From contig JAFZUS010000128.1 of the NCBI GenBank assembly GCA_017618275.1, forward strand, positions 27,148-91,147: a stretch of 64,000 nt of DNA, given 5' to 3'. The translations under genes were made by a program, and so were the position numbers. Shown piece by piece: positions 18,612 to 27,260 of the stretch. The DNA comes from Prevotella sp. GTDB taxonomy: Bacteria > Bacteroidota > Bacteroidia > Bacteroidales > Bacteroidaceae. Numbering within the stretch: the first letter of the stretch is position 1; every line of letters begins with the position of its first letter. The notes under the pieces were generated by a model. That model was given only the letters and a program-made list of their open reading frames with translations. It made no database searches and was not told the origin of the DNA.

Positions 18612-19916
18612 CTACCAACTTAATATGATATGTTTCACAATCTTCACAATATCAGCAATGGTAATCACGTTGTCACCATTTATATCGGCTTCCTCTTCAT
18701 TGAAATATCCCGTTGAAGTCTGCTTTCCCATCATATGGTTCACAATATCCACGATGTCCTTTGTATCCACCTCTCCATCATCATTGGCATCACCTTTGTC
18801 TATAACAATATGTGAGTTAGGATCATCAAGCATTTCATCGCGAAAATAATCTATGTCATCTTGTGAAACAGATAATTTATTGATAAAAAAACTATTGAAT
18901 TTATCACGTAGGGTTTCGCCTTCCTGCTGATATATATATTCTAATGCTTCGTCAATAGATGATTTTGTACTTTCTTTTTTATTATAAAAATAGGTTAGTT
19001 CATAGTCTTTTATCAATTCATTATAAGGAACACCTAATAAACCTTCTAAAAGAAAAGACAAATACCCAGTACGATCCTTACCATAAACACAATGTTCATA
19101 GATACAACGTCCTTCACTTAAATTATTTACAATAAATTGAAATTCTTTGCGCCATCTATACAACCAATTAAAATTATCTAAATGTTCTGGCAATTGTCCA
19201 CTATTATTTGTATAACAATAAGTAGGTACATCTCTAGAAGGTGTAGAATTCTCATCTAAAAAGCCAAAAACAGACACATTATTTCCCTCGTTATAATAAG
19301 CACGTAAATCTAATTCTGCTTTTATACCTAATTCACGCAAAATACTGATACCTTCCTCAGTAACACTATGTTTACCATTTAACTCTGTACCACGAATTAT
19401 TCTACCATATTTAATCGTTTTATTATCTATTGTCTTCCAACCACCTAAGTCACGGATATTTGATACATTACCTGGTATCTTTATCATACGTAATTGTCCG
19501 TCAGTTTTTATTTTACCTTGTTGTAACAATTGACCATCATACAATATTTTATAAAGATAAGTACGGTTTGGTATAAGATTATATAGTTTAATTTTACCAT
19601 TATTTACTGGTACTTTAAACTTTAGACTATCTTTTAGTCTTTCCTCGTTGCGACATATAATATAAACACTATCAATATTATTATTTTTAATAGTCATAGC
19701 CACATAGTTAGGCCAATCTTTTCTATATGATCCATCATTTCTATAATCATTTATTACACTGGCTTCATTTGGTTCATAAACAACTTCTTCCATATAACGA
19801 TGAACAGCATTATTCTCTAAATTCGCATAGTAATCAATTTCCTCTATGGTTTGACTATGAGAAGAATAAAACCCTAACCATAATAAAAATGAAATTATAA
19901 GAAACTTATGATTCAT
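18612..19916 (-). CDS. Secreted tyrosine phosphatase with dockerin-like C-terminus
   Basis: A 434-residue protein with a signal peptide (MNHKFLIISFLLWLGFYSSHSQ). A beta domain of about residues 25-135 is followed by a Y_phosphatase3-type domain: NIRDLGGW at 153-160 and the catalytic HCVYGKDRTG with Cys276 and Arg282. Residues 375-434 carry two dockerin-type Ca2+ loops (DANDDGEVDTKDI, DINGDNVITIADI). It should remove phosphate from Tyr or from phosphoinositide-like substrates outside the cytoplasm. It is convergent with the CotH/GtrA operon, shares its AT-rich composition, and could oppose those kinases. Confidence 0.85.
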   Translation of the reverse strand: MNHKFLIISFLLWLGFYSSHSQTIEEIDYYANLENNAVHRYMEEVVYEPNEASVINDYRNDGSYRKDWPNYVAMTIKNNNIDSVYIICRNEERLKDSLKFKVPVNNGKIKLYNLIPNRTYLYKILYDGQLLQQGKIKTDGQLRMIKIPGNVSNIRDLGGWKTIDNKTIKYGRIIRGTELNGKHSVTEEGISILRELGIKAELDLRAYYNEGNNVSVFGFLDENSTPSRDVPTYCYTNNSGQLPEHLDNFNWLYRWRKEFQFIVNNLSEGRCIYEHCVYGKDRTGYLSFLLEGLLGVPYNELIKDYELTYFYNKKESTKSSIDEALEYIYQQEGETLRDKFNSFFINKLSVSQDDIDYFRDEMLDDPNSHIVIDKGDANDDGEVDTKDIVDIVNHMMGKQTSTGYFNEEEADINGDNVITIADIVKIVKHIILSW

Positions 19917-19939
19917 ATTAATTAATTTCTTCCTTCATT

Positions 19940-20932
19940 TTAACTCAATTCCAGCATTCGTTGAATAGGTTTCACTGCTTTCTTAGCTATCTTAGGATCC
20001 ACTTCAACAGAAGGCCAGCCATATTTAAGGGCATTGTATATCTTAAGTAATGTATTCATCTTCATATACTGACATTCGTTACAACTGCATTCCAAGCCAC
20101 TCTCGCTGATTTCTGGAGGCACTGGAATAAATTTCTTATCAGGACAAGTTCGTTGCATCTCATGGAGAATACCAGCCTCTGTAGCCACAATAAACTGCTT
20201 CTTATCACTCTGCTGTGCATAGTTAAGCATTGTAGCCGTACTGCCCTTTACATCTGCCAAAGCCAATACTGGTCCTTTGCACTCTAAATGAGCCATTACT
20301 ATCGCATCTGGATATTGTTTTTTTAATTCAATTATCTTATTGACAGAAAAACGTTCGTGTACATGGCAACCGCCATTCCAAAGCAACATATTCCTGCCTG
20401 TCACCTCATTGATATAATTACCTAAGTTATAATCAGGTCCAAAAATTAATTTAGCATCTTTAGGCAATTGATCTACAACCTTCTTAGCATTACCTGAAGT
20501 AACTACAACATCTGTCAGAGCCTTTACAGCAGCAGTTGTATTGACATAAGAGATGACCTGATAACCAGGATGCTCTTTCTTATATTTTTTCAAATCTTCA
20601 GCCTTACATGAATCAGCCAAAGAACAACCAGCATTCAGATCAGGACAAAGTACAGTCTTATCTGGTGATAACAATTTACAAGTCTCTGCCATAAAGTGGA
20701 CACCACACATGACCATCATCTTGGCATCTGTTTCTGCAGCCTTATGGGCTAATGCTAAAGAGTCACCAACAAAATCTGCTATCTCCTGAATTTCACCAAC
20801 CGTATAATAGTGTGCTAGAATAATAGCATCTTTCTCTTGACATAGTTTTCTGATCTCAGCCTTCAAATCAATACCATCTGCTACAGGTTCATCAATAAAA
20901 CCTTGTTTAATCCACTCCTTTTTCAACACCAT
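19940..20932 (-). CDS. nadA: Quinolinate synthase A
   Basis: A 330-residue NadA condensing iminoaspartate with dihydroxyacetone phosphate to quinolinate for NAD synthesis. It has a [4Fe-4S] cluster. The family blocks AIILAHYYTVGEIQ, MCGVHFMAETCK, GCSLADSC, WNGGCHVHERF, HLECKGPV and ECSCNECQYMKMNTL are all present with the cluster cysteines. The gene begins at the edge of the AT-rich DnaA-box region. No nadB or nadC is visible; nadD lies at 51 kb. Confidence 0.97.
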   Translation of the reverse strand: MVLKKEWIKQGFIDEPVADGIDLKAEIRKLCQEKDAIILAHYYTVGEIQEIADFVGDSLALAHKAAETDAKMMVMCGVHFMAETCKLLSPDKTVLCPDLNAGCSLADSCKAEDLKKYKKEHPGYQVISYVNTTAAVKALTDVVVTSGNAKKVVDQLPKDAKLIFGPDYNLGNYINEVTGRNMLLWNGGCHVHERFSVNKIIELKKQYPDAIVMAHLECKGPVLALADVKGSTATMLNYAQQSDKKQFIVATEAGILHEMQRTCPDKKFIPVPPEISESGLECSCNECQYMKMNTLLKIYNALKYGWPSVEVDPKIAKKAVKPIQRMLELS

Positions 20933-21363
20933 ATTATTATTATTCTTTTATTTTTTTCTTTTAAAAATAGAAATGAATAGAATGATGTGACGTGAATAAG
21001 TTGATAAATTTTTAGTATATTTCTTGCAAATGAACTTATCACTATTAACTTTTCACTTATCATTTCTATTTGTGGATTGTTTCTTTCTGATAATGAATAC
21101 CTAAGATAGTTTATCCACAATTTCCTATTTTGGTGCAAAATTAATAAGTTTATATTTTTTTTCAGCAAAAAACGGTAGAAATCTTTCGAAAAACAGCAGA
21201 ATAAGTTTATGGATATCCTCAATCTCTAATCATCTTTCTCTAAATAGAGAGTTATCCAATGAGTTTTCCACACACTTATTCACACGTTTTCCACAAAACA
21301 TTTGGTAATTTCCTAACTTAATTGTATCTTTGTGGCTGAAATATGTAAATAAATTAATAAGGT
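20933..21363. other. Candidate chromosomal replication origin (oriC)
   Basis: A 431-bp AT-rich gap between the divergent nadA and beta-barrel genes. It holds perfect DnaA boxes TTATCCACA (21111-21119) and TTATTCACA (21276-21284). Two TTTTCCACA boxes (21264-21272 and 21287-21295) flank the second at 11-12 bp spacing, with the near-boxes TTATCCAAT (21252) and the complement of TGTGGATTG (21072). Long A/T runs at 21140-21180 could unwind. Neighbouring genes point away on both sides. This is inferred from sequence only; no dnaA gene is nearby, which is usual in Bacteroidales. Confidence 0.55.
21301..21332 (+). promoter_or_regulatory. Promoter of the beta-barrel gene
   Basis: TTTG (21301-21304), a 20-nt spacer and TATCTTTG (21325-21332): a full-consensus Bacteroidetes promoter starting right after the last DnaA-like box. 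Confidence 0.8.
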
Positions 21364-21999
21364 ATGAAAAAAAGTCTTTTATTATTAGCCATTTTGGCAC
21401 TTACAATGAGTGTTCATGCACAACATGAAGAGGGTGATATTACTATTCAACCCAGAGTAGGTGTATCGTTTTCTAATATTACAGGTGATGATTTATTTTC
21501 TGAGGATTCCAAAATGAAGGTAAACCTTACCTATGGTTTTGAAGCAGAATACTATTTCACGGATAAATTAAGTATTGCTGGTGGTTTGTTATTCACAAAT
21601 CAGGGTTATAAGTTTGATTACTATGACGAAATAGACGCAAATTCATCAAATACTGCAAGTTTGAATAATTATTATGCAGCAGTACCTATCACACTTAACT
21701 ATTATTTAGTTGAGGGTCTTGCAATTAAGGCAGGTGTACAACCATCTTTTCGAGTAAAGACAAAGTTGAAAGCAGATGGTGTAAAGATGGATCTTGATGA
21801 GGCCTTGGATTTTTTATTTCCAAACCAGGAAGTCACTCTTAATAAGTTTGATTTTATGATTCCTGTAGGTTTTTCATACGAATATAATAAAATAGTCTTT
21901 GATGCTCGCTATAACTTCGGACTCATAAAACTATTCAAAGACATAGATGCTTCATCTCATAATAGTCTTATTACTTTGACACTTGGTTATAAGTTTTAA
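21364..21999 (+). CDS. Outer-membrane beta-barrel protein (OmpX/PorT-like)
   Basis: A 211-residue protein with a signal peptide ending at SVHAQ. Alternating hydrophobic and polar strands follow (TIQPRVGVSFSNITG, VNLTYGFEAEYYFTD, LITLTLGYKF), ending in an aromatic residue as outer-membrane barrels do. It belongs to the broad 'outer membrane protein beta-barrel domain' group; no specific role can be read. A consensus promoter precedes it, and the methylase gene begins 3 nt after its stop codon. Confidence 0.85.
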   Translation: MKKSLLLLAILALTMSVHAQHEEGDITIQPRVGVSFSNITGDDLFSEDSKMKVNLTYGFEAEYYFTDKLSIAGGLLFTNQGYKFDYYDEIDANSSNTASLNNYYAAVPITLNYYLVEGLAIKAGVQPSFRVKTKLKADGVKMDLDEALDFLFPNQEVTLNKFDFMIPVGFSYEYNKIVFDARYNFGLIKLFKDIDASSHNSLITLTLGYKF

Positions 22000-22002
22000 G
22001 TT

Positions 22003-22536
22003 TTGAAGAAACTCCGTACCATAGAGATGCAGAGACTGTCTGTTGATGAATTCAAACAGGCAGAGAAGTTACCATTAATAGTGGTACTTGATGATGTACG
22101 TTCGATGTATAATGTAGGTAGTGTATTTCGTACGGGTGATGCCTTTCGTATTGAGGCTGTTTATCTGTGTGGTATCACCTCTACACCTCCAAGTACTGAG
22201 ATTCATAAGACAGCCTTAGGAGCAGAGGATAGTGTTAGTTGGAAATACTATAAAACTGCACTTGAGGCTATTGAAGCAGTAAAGGCTGACGGTTATGAAA
22301 TTTATTCGATAGAACAGGCACACGGTTCCACTAACCTACAAAATTTTGTTCCCTCACTGGGAAAAAAATATGCAGTAGTATTGGGCAATGAAGTGAAGGG
22401 CGTCCATCAAGAAGTGATAGATGCTTCTAATGGTTGTTTAGAGATTCCCCAATTTGGTACCAAACACTCTATGAATGTCTCCGTTACAGCAGGTATCATT
22501 ATCTGGCACTTTGCACAAACATTTATAAATAAATAA
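22003..22536 (+). CDS. TrmH/SpoU family RNA methyltransferase
   Basis: A 177-residue SPOUT methylase. The knot motifs are present: VVLDDVRSMYNVGSVFRTGDAF, YAVVLGNEVKGV and CLEIPQFGTKHSMNVSVTAG. It should methylate tRNA or rRNA 2'-hydroxyls with S-adenosylmethionine; which site is unclear because the N-terminal RNA-binding domain is short. I used TTG 22003 because its MKKLRTIEMQRLSVDEF start resembles relatives; ATG 22027 is the alternative. It is co-transcribed with the barrel gene. Confidence 0.88.
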   Translation: MKKLRTIEMQRLSVDEFKQAEKLPLIVVLDDVRSMYNVGSVFRTGDAFRIEAVYLCGITSTPPSTEIHKTALGAEDSVSWKYYKTALEAIEAVKADGYEIYSIEQAHGSTNLQNFVPSLGKKYAVVLGNEVKGVHQEVIDASNGCLEIPQFGTKHSMNVSVTAGIIIWHFAQTFINK

Positions 22537-22562
22537 GGTGGCAAACAATCGCCACCTTATTT
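22531..22562. terminator. Bidirectional terminator between trmH-like gene and rubredoxin
   Basis: A perfect 12-bp stem AAATAAGGTGGC / GCCACCTTATTT (22531-22542 with 22551-22562) with an 8-nt loop and A/T flanks. It serves both convergent genes and overlaps the stop codon of the methylase gene. Confidence 0.85.
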
Positions 22563-22566
22563 ATTA

Positions 22567-22731
22567 TTATTCCTCTACGGGTGAGAAATCACTCTTTCCT
22601 ACTCCACAGACGGGGCATACCCAATCTTCGGGAATGTCTTCGAAGGCTGTGCCTGGAGCAATGCCGCTATCAGCGTCACCCTCTGCTGGATCATACACGT
22701 AACCACATACGTCGCATACATACTTTTTCAT
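22567..22731 (-). CDS. rub: Rubredoxin
   Basis: A 54-residue iron protein. The two metal-binding knuckles are [10 protein letters not shown] (residues 6-15) and [11 protein letters not shown] (39-49), with the usual DPAEGD and [15 protein letters not shown] between them. It carries one electron on an Fe(Cys)4 centre, often in oxygen or peroxide detoxification in anaerobes. The gene lies 15 bp downstream of the GT9 gene in the same direction and ends at the shared terminator hairpin. Confidence 0.96.
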   Translation of the reverse strand: MKKYVCDVCGYVYDPAEGDADSGIAPGTAFEDIPEDWVCPVCGVGKSDFSPVEE

Positions 22732-22746
22732 AATCGTACTTGTTTT

Positions 22747-23799
22747 TTAGTTATTAATGATGGTTGTTATTCTCTCAACAATCCGCTCTGGCGGAATGTT
22801 CTTCATACAAGCATAGTCGCCACGCTGACAGGGTTTCTGTCCATAGATACTACAGGGTCGACATTCTAAGTCGAGTTGAATGGCATTATCCTTCAGTTGA
22901 TTGAATCCCATAAAACCGGCGTATGGATGGGTGGCTCCCCAGACACTGACCACAGGTACGGCAGTAAGAGAAGCCAGATGCATATTGGCAGAGTCCATCG
23001 AGAGCATCACATTGAGATGACTCATGATAATGAGTTCCTGATACATGTTTTCGCAATAGCGGCTGGCATTGATACATTGCCGATACTGGGCACTCCAAAG
23101 ACTAAAGTACTTATCCTCTTGTTCTCCTCGTCCGAAAAAGAAGATACGACATTGAGGATATTTCTCCAATAATTGATGAATGACCTGTTCCATCAGTCGT
23201 GAGGGATAGATCTTACCCTCATGGGCAGCAAAGGGAGCAATGCCTATCCATTGTTCAAAATCCTTCTTGGGTCCAATCTCCTTGGGCAGCAGATTGAGGT
23301 TGCCTCCTTCTTCAGGGAAGATGCTATGGAACTTGCTGACGTCGATAGGATAACCTAAACGTTCGAATACCTCTATATAATTATTAAAAGAGGTGGGAAG
23401 TGGTCGCATAGATTTCTTCTTCTGGGATACCAGATGGCGACGGTCTTTCCGATGCTTGTTGATATGCTCTACCCGATAGCGTCCCAAGTTGAATCGCATA
23501 CGGAGATATTCAGAACGGAGCACATTGTGCAGGTCGGCTACCTTAGTAAACTGCTTGGCTACCAATCGACGATAGAGAGAGTTGAGACCTCTGATACCAT
23601 GATATTCCACCTTCAAGTCGGCCTCCATAAAATTCACGTTAGGAGCAAGATCATCAAAAAGAGTTCTGGCATATTTGCGACTCAGCACCGTGATACGTAT
23701 ATCAGGGTACTGGTGTGCCAATGACCATACCACAGGTACAGTCATAGCCACATCGCCTAACGACGAGAAACGGATCACCAGTATATGTTCCTTTTTCAC
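22747..23799 (-). CDS. Glycosyltransferase family 9 (ADP-heptose:LPS heptosyltransferase-like)
   Basis: A 350-residue GT9 enzyme. It begins KKEHILVIRFSSLGDVAMTVPV, the family's nucleotide-sugar N-terminal motif, and carries IGIAPFAAHEGKIYPSRLMEQVI and the C-terminal SMDSANMHLASL...PVVSVWGATHP block. It should add a heptose or similar sugar to lipid A-core. Its start overlaps the stop of the DUF4254 gene by 4 nt, a pairing often seen in Bacteroidales. Confidence 0.92.
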   Translation of the reverse strand: MKKEHILVIRFSSLGDVAMTVPVVWSLAHQYPDIRITVLSRKYARTLFDDLAPNVNFMEADLKVEYHGIRGLNSLYRRLVAKQFTKVADLHNVLRSEYLRMRFNLGRYRVEHINKHRKDRRHLVSQKKKSMRPLPTSFNNYIEVFERLGYPIDVSKFHSIFPEEGGNLNLLPKEIGPKKDFEQWIGIAPFAAHEGKIYPSRLMEQVIHQLLEKYPQCRIFFFGRGEQEDKYFSLWSAQYRQCINASRYCENMYQELIIMSHLNVMLSMDSANMHLASLTAVPVVSVWGATHPYAGFMGFNQLKDNAIQLDLECRPCSIYGQKPCQRGDYACMKNIPPERIVERITTIINN

Positions 23800-24398
23800 T
23801 TTTTATAAAAGATAGGATTAGTCGAAGGGTCATTGTACATCTTCATCTGGCGATACACCTTCATATATTTTCTGCCAGCCTCGATATCTTCCAGCAGTTG
23901 GTCAATGGCCAATGACAGATCCTTTTGCTGTTCCAACAATATGTTAAGTTTGGCCTGACATTTGGCAACATGGTCTGCAGAGACATCCTTGCGCTCCACC
24001 TGTTCCTGCATGTGGTAGATCTTCAAAGCCAAGATACTCAGACGGTCAACGGCCCAGGCAGGACTCTCCGTATTGAGCCGGGCATCAGGCAAAGGTTTCA
24101 CATGACTGTATAACTGACGGAAATAGGAATCGATTTCCTCCACCAGATCTGTACGGTCCTGATTACTACGGTCAATCCGACGCTTCAAGGCAAGAGCCTC
24201 TATCGGATCGATATGGGGGTCACGTATGACGTCCTCATAGTGCCACTGAACAGTATCTATCCAGCATTTCAGATAGAGACTGTGGTCAATACTTTCCCTC
24301 TCATAGGGATTGTGGATGGGCGTATCAATATTATCAGTCAGATGATAGTCGCTGATCACCTGATTGAAGATCTGATTAGCATGCTCAGTAAATGACAT
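23796..24398 (-). CDS. DUF4254 family protein
   Basis: A 200-residue soluble, mostly helical protein (MSFTEHANQIFNQVISDYH...). The family mark is NPYERESIDHSLYLKCWIDTVQWHYEDVIRDP. The function is unknown, but translational coupling to the heptosyltransferase suggests a role in lipopolysaccharide core synthesis. I chose ATG 24398; an upstream TTG is not needed. A -7 box TAGTTTTG lies on the minus strand at 24425-24432. Confidence 0.85.
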   Translation of the reverse strand: MSFTEHANQIFNQVISDYHLTDNIDTPIHNPYERESIDHSLYLKCWIDTVQWHYEDVIRDPHIDPIEALALKRRIDRSNQDRTDLVEEIDSYFRQLYSHVKPLPDARLNTESPAWAVDRLSILALKIYHMQEQVERKDVSADHVAKCQAKLNILLEQQKDLSLAIDQLLEDIEAGRKYMKVYRQMKMYNDPSTNPIFYKK

Positions 24399-24523
24399 TT
24401 TGATCAAAAATTGTTTCTTAGGTGCAAAACTACGGAAACTTTTTCAATTAACCAACTAATTACGGATATTTTCATCTAATTTTGCATTTTTATTACTGGT
24501 AACGCACACAAAAGGGTCATTTT

Positions 24524-24552
24524 TTTGCACAATCACACCCCAAATGTGCAAA
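24524..24552. promoter_or_regulatory. Inverted repeat upstream of acpP, possible operator
   Basis: TTTGCACA (24524-24531) and TGTGCAAA (24545-24552) form a perfect 8-bp dyad with a 13-nt gap, 26 bp before the acpP -33 box. Confidence 0.4.
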
Positions 24553-24577
24553 GCGGAGTCACTTTTTCCTCAAAAAG

Positions 24578-24609
24578 TTTGCGTAACTCAAAGAAAATGT
24601 GTTACTTTG
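24578..24609 (+). promoter_or_regulatory. Promoter of acpP
   Basis: -33 TTTG (24578-24581), a 20-nt spacer and -7 TTACTTTG (24602-24609, one mismatch to TAnnTTTG). Confidence 0.7.
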
Positions 24610-24683
24610 CACCCCGAAAGCGGAAAAACCGCAAAATTTTCAAGATAGCAAATACATTATTAACATTTTAAAGAAAGAAAATT

Positions 24684-24920
24684 ATGTCAGAAATTGAAAG
24701 CAAAGTAAAGGCTATTATCGTAGACAAACTGGGTGTTGATGAGGCAGAGGTTAAGCCAGAAGCAAGTTTCACAAATGATCTGGGCGCAGATTCACTGGAT
24801 ACCGTAGAACTCATCATGGAATTTGAGAAGGAGTTTGGTATTTCTATCCCCGACGATAAGGCTGAGAAGATCGGAACAGTAGGTGATGCTATCGCTTATA
24901 TCGAGGAGAACGCAAAATAA
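24684..24920 (+). CDS. acpP: Acyl carrier protein
   Basis: A 78-residue acidic protein with the phosphopantetheine site DSL in [18 protein letters not shown] (Ser37). It carries growing acyl chains in fatty-acid synthesis. It has its own promoter about 75 bp upstream and is followed 64 bp later by fabF; the gap holds the inverted words GGTTGCTT / AAGCAACC (an ATGGTTGCTTCG...CGAAGCAACCAT hairpin), which may attenuate transcription between the two genes. Confidence 0.97.
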   Translation: MSEIESKVKAIIVDKLGVDEAEVKPEASFTNDLGADSLDTVELIMEFEKEFGISIPDDKAEKIGTVGDAIAYIEENAK

Positions 24921-24935
24921 ATCACTTAGATAACA

Positions 24936-24970
24936 TAATGGTTGCTTCGTACCCGAAGCAACCATTATGC
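24936..24970 (+). terminator. Hairpin between acpP and fabF
   Basis: ATAATGGTTGCTTCG and CGAAGCAACCATTAT form a 15-bp perfect stem with a 4-nt loop (stem 24937-24951 with 24956-24970). No long T-run follows, so it may act as a partial terminator or an mRNA-stabilising hairpin that sets the acpP:fabF ratio. Confidence 0.65.
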
Positions 24971-24984
24971 TTTAATATTAGCTT

Positions 24985-26247
24985 ATGGAATTAAAAAGAG
25001 TAGTTGTAACAGGTCTGGGCGCAGTGACGCCAGTCGGCAACACTCCTGATGAGATGTGGAAGAACCTTCTCAACGGGGTAAGCGGTGCAGCACCTATTAC
25101 ACTTTTCGATGCAAGTCAGTTTAAGACACAGTTCGCCTGTGAGGTTAAGAACCTCAATGTGAACGATTATCTCGACCGCAAGGAGGCCCGTAAGATGGAC
25201 CGTTATACACAGTTGGCCATGATTGCTGCCAAGCAGGCTGTCGAGGATAGCGGAATGGATCTGGAGAAAGTTGACAAGAACCGTATCGGTGTAGTCTTTG
25301 GCGTGGGTATCGGTGGTATCAAGACCTTCGAGGAGGAGGTGAGTTATTACGCCTTGCATCAGGCTGATGGCCCGAAGTTCAATCCTTTCTTCATCCCGAA
25401 GATGATTGCTGATATCGCAGCAGGACAGATTTCCATCATGTATGGCCTCCATGGTCCCAACTATATCACCGCTTCTGCTTGTGCTTCTTCATCGAATGCA
25501 CTGGCTGACGCCTTCAATCTGATTCGTCTGGGCAAGGCAAATGCCATCGTTGCCGGTGGTGCTGAGGCTGCCATCTGCGCCTGTGGCGTAGGCGGTTTCA
25601 ATGCAATGCACGCACTCTCTACCCGCAACGATGAGCCAGAGAAGGCCAGCCGTCCGTTCAGCGCCAGTCGCGACGGATTTATCATGGCAGAGGGTTCTGG
25701 CTGTCTGATTCTTGAGGAATTGGAGCACGCCAAGGCTCGTGGTGCGAAGATCTATGCTGAGATGGTTGGTGCAGGCATGAGTGCTGATGCCCATCATATC
25801 ACAGCCTCTCATCCTGAGGGATTGGGTGCCAAACTTGTGATGCAGAACGCCCTTGAGGATGCAGGCATGAAGCCCGAGGAAATTGACTATATCAACGTTC
25901 ACGGCACCTCTACCCATGTGGGTGACATCTCTGAGGCTAAGGCCATCAAGGAGGTGTTTGGCGAGGCTGCCTTCAAACTGAATATTTCGTCTACGAAGTC
26001 AATGACAGGTCACCTGCTGGGTGCTGCTGGAGCCGTTGAGGCTATGGTAACGGTACTGGCTGTGAAGAACGATATCATTCCTCCCACCATCAACCACGAG
26101 GAGGGCGATGAGGATCCTGAGATTGACTACAATCTGAACTTCACCTTCAACAAGGCGCAAAAGCGTGAGGTACGTGCTGGTCTCAGCAACACCTTTGGCT
26201 TTGGTGGCCACAATGCTTGTGTAGTCTTTAGCAAGTATGTGGGTTAA
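24985..26247 (+). CDS. fabF: Beta-ketoacyl-ACP synthase II
   Basis: A 420-residue condensing enzyme that extends acyl-ACP with malonyl-ACP. The nucleophile Cys lies in ITASACASSSNA, and the two catalytic His in NVHGTSTHVGD and STKSMTGHLLGAAGA. The C-terminal FGFGGHNACVVF block is complete. It lies between acpP and rnc, a common bacterial order; the rnc start overlaps its end by 11 nt. Confidence 0.97.
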   Translation: MELKRVVVTGLGAVTPVGNTPDEMWKNLLNGVSGAAPITLFDASQFKTQFACEVKNLNVNDYLDRKEARKMDRYTQLAMIAAKQAVEDSGMDLEKVDKNRIGVVFGVGIGGIKTFEEEVSYYALHQADGPKFNPFFIPKMIADIAAGQISIMYGLHGPNYITASACASSSNALADAFNLIRLGKANAIVAGGAEAAICACGVGGFNAMHALSTRNDEPEKASRPFSASRDGFIMAEGSGCLILEELEHAKARGAKIYAEMVGAGMSADAHHITASHPEGLGAKLVMQNALEDAGMKPEEIDYINVHGTSTHVGDISEAKAIKEVFGEAAFKLNISSTKSMTGHLLGAAGAVEAMVTVLAVKNDIIPPTINHEEGDEDPEIDYNLNFTFNKAQKREVRAGLSNTFGFGGHNACVVFSKYVG

Positions 26248-27250
26248 TAATATCATTGACAGAATTAAGCTCCCTTTCCGCAAGGATAAGGAGCTTTTTT
26301 CTGCTCTCTACGAGATACTGGGCTTCTATCCCCACAACATCGAGTATTACCGTCAGGCCCTGATGCACAAGAGCATCGGCAAGCGCAACGACAAGGGCAA
26401 GCCGCTGAACAACGAACGGCTGGAGTTTTTGGGTGACGCCATCCTTGATGCTGCTGTGGGTGATATAGTCTACCGTCATTATGAAGGCAAGCGTGAAGGG
26501 TTCCTCACAAATACCCGTTCGAAACTTGTATCCCGTGAGACGTTGGGTAAACTTGCCAACGAGATGGGTCTTTCGCAACTCATTCTCTCAGCAGGCCACA
26601 ACAACTCGCACAACAGTTATGTGGGAGGCAACGCCTTCGAGGCGCTGGTGGGAGCCATCTATCTGGATCGTGGCTATGATGCCTGCATGTGGTTCTGGGA
26701 GAATCGGGTGCTGGGCAAATACATCAATCTCGACAAGGTGGCCTTCAAGGAAGTCAACTTCAAGTCGAAACTCTTGGAGTGGAGCCAGAAGAACAAGGTG
26801 CATATGGAGTATCGGATGCTGAAACAGAAGAAGGACGACAACGGTAGTCCTATCTTCAGTTTCCAGGTTCTGCTCGAAGGCATAGAAGGCGAGAAGGGTT
26901 CTGGCTATTCCAAGAAAGAGGCCCAGCAACTGGCTTCGAAGGATACTCTGCAGAAACTGAAGCGTGAGCCACAGTTCATTGATGCTATCTTTACCGCCAA
27001 GTCAGAGCGTACGAAGATGGAGGAAGAGCCCACGATGTCTGTGCCTGATCCAGAACAGGAACAGCAGGACTTCATCATCGTAAATGATAATGTAGAGTGT
27101 AGAACTGATAGTGTAGAACTTGTTACCGCTGTTCCCACAGAGTCTGGTGGAGAAGATAATGAATTCGACCTCTCCCACATCACTCACAAGGAGAAATCCC
27201 GTGAGGATATCATCGCCGAGGCAGAAGCAGCCGCCTTCGCAGAGGAGTAA
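26237..27250 (+). CDS. rnc: Ribonuclease III with long acidic C-terminal extension
   Basis: A 337-residue enzyme cutting double-stranded RNA in rRNA and mRNA maturation. The signature NERLEFLGDAILDAAVGD lies at about residues 59-76, and the double-stranded RNA-binding domain at about 175-250 (GSGYSKKEAQQLASKDTLQKL). Some 85 residues of Glu/Asp-rich tail follow, beyond the usual 230-260-residue length. Part of this tail is encoded by a TGTAGAG-type heptamer tract (27091-27120). Translation is coupled to fabF. Confidence 0.95.
   Translation: MWVNNIIDRIKLPFRKDKELFSALYEILGFYPHNIEYYRQALMHKSIGKRNDKGKPLNNERLEFLGDAILDAAVGDIVYRHYEGKREGFLTNTRSKLVSRETLGKLANEMGLSQLILSAGHNNSHNSYVGGNAFEALVGAIYLDRGYDACMWFWENRVLGKYINLDKVAFKEVNFKSKLLEWSQKNKVHMEYRMLKQKKDDNGSPIFSFQVLLEGIEGEKGSGYSKKEAQQLASKDTLQKLKREPQFIDAIFTAKSERTKMEEEPTMSVPDPEQEQQDFIIVNDNVECRTDSVELVTAVPTESGGEDNEFDLSHITHKEKSREDIIAEAEAAAFAEE
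27091..27120. repeat. TGTAGAG / TGTAGAA heptamer tract in rnc
   Basis: TGTAGAG (27091), TGTAGAA (27098) and TGTAGAA (27112) lie in a 7-nt register, encoding residues near 285-295 of the acidic tail. The same word family is found in the btuB-like gene at 39221-39253. Confidence 0.55.
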
Positions 27251-27260
27251 GGATATAAAA

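Noticed and set aside
20923-21222. Open frame of 99 codons on the minus strand upstream of nadA
   Set aside because: It lies in the AT-rich DnaA-box region, has Phe/Ile/Lys-heavy low-complexity composition, and shows no domain; random open frame in AT-rich DNA is likelier.
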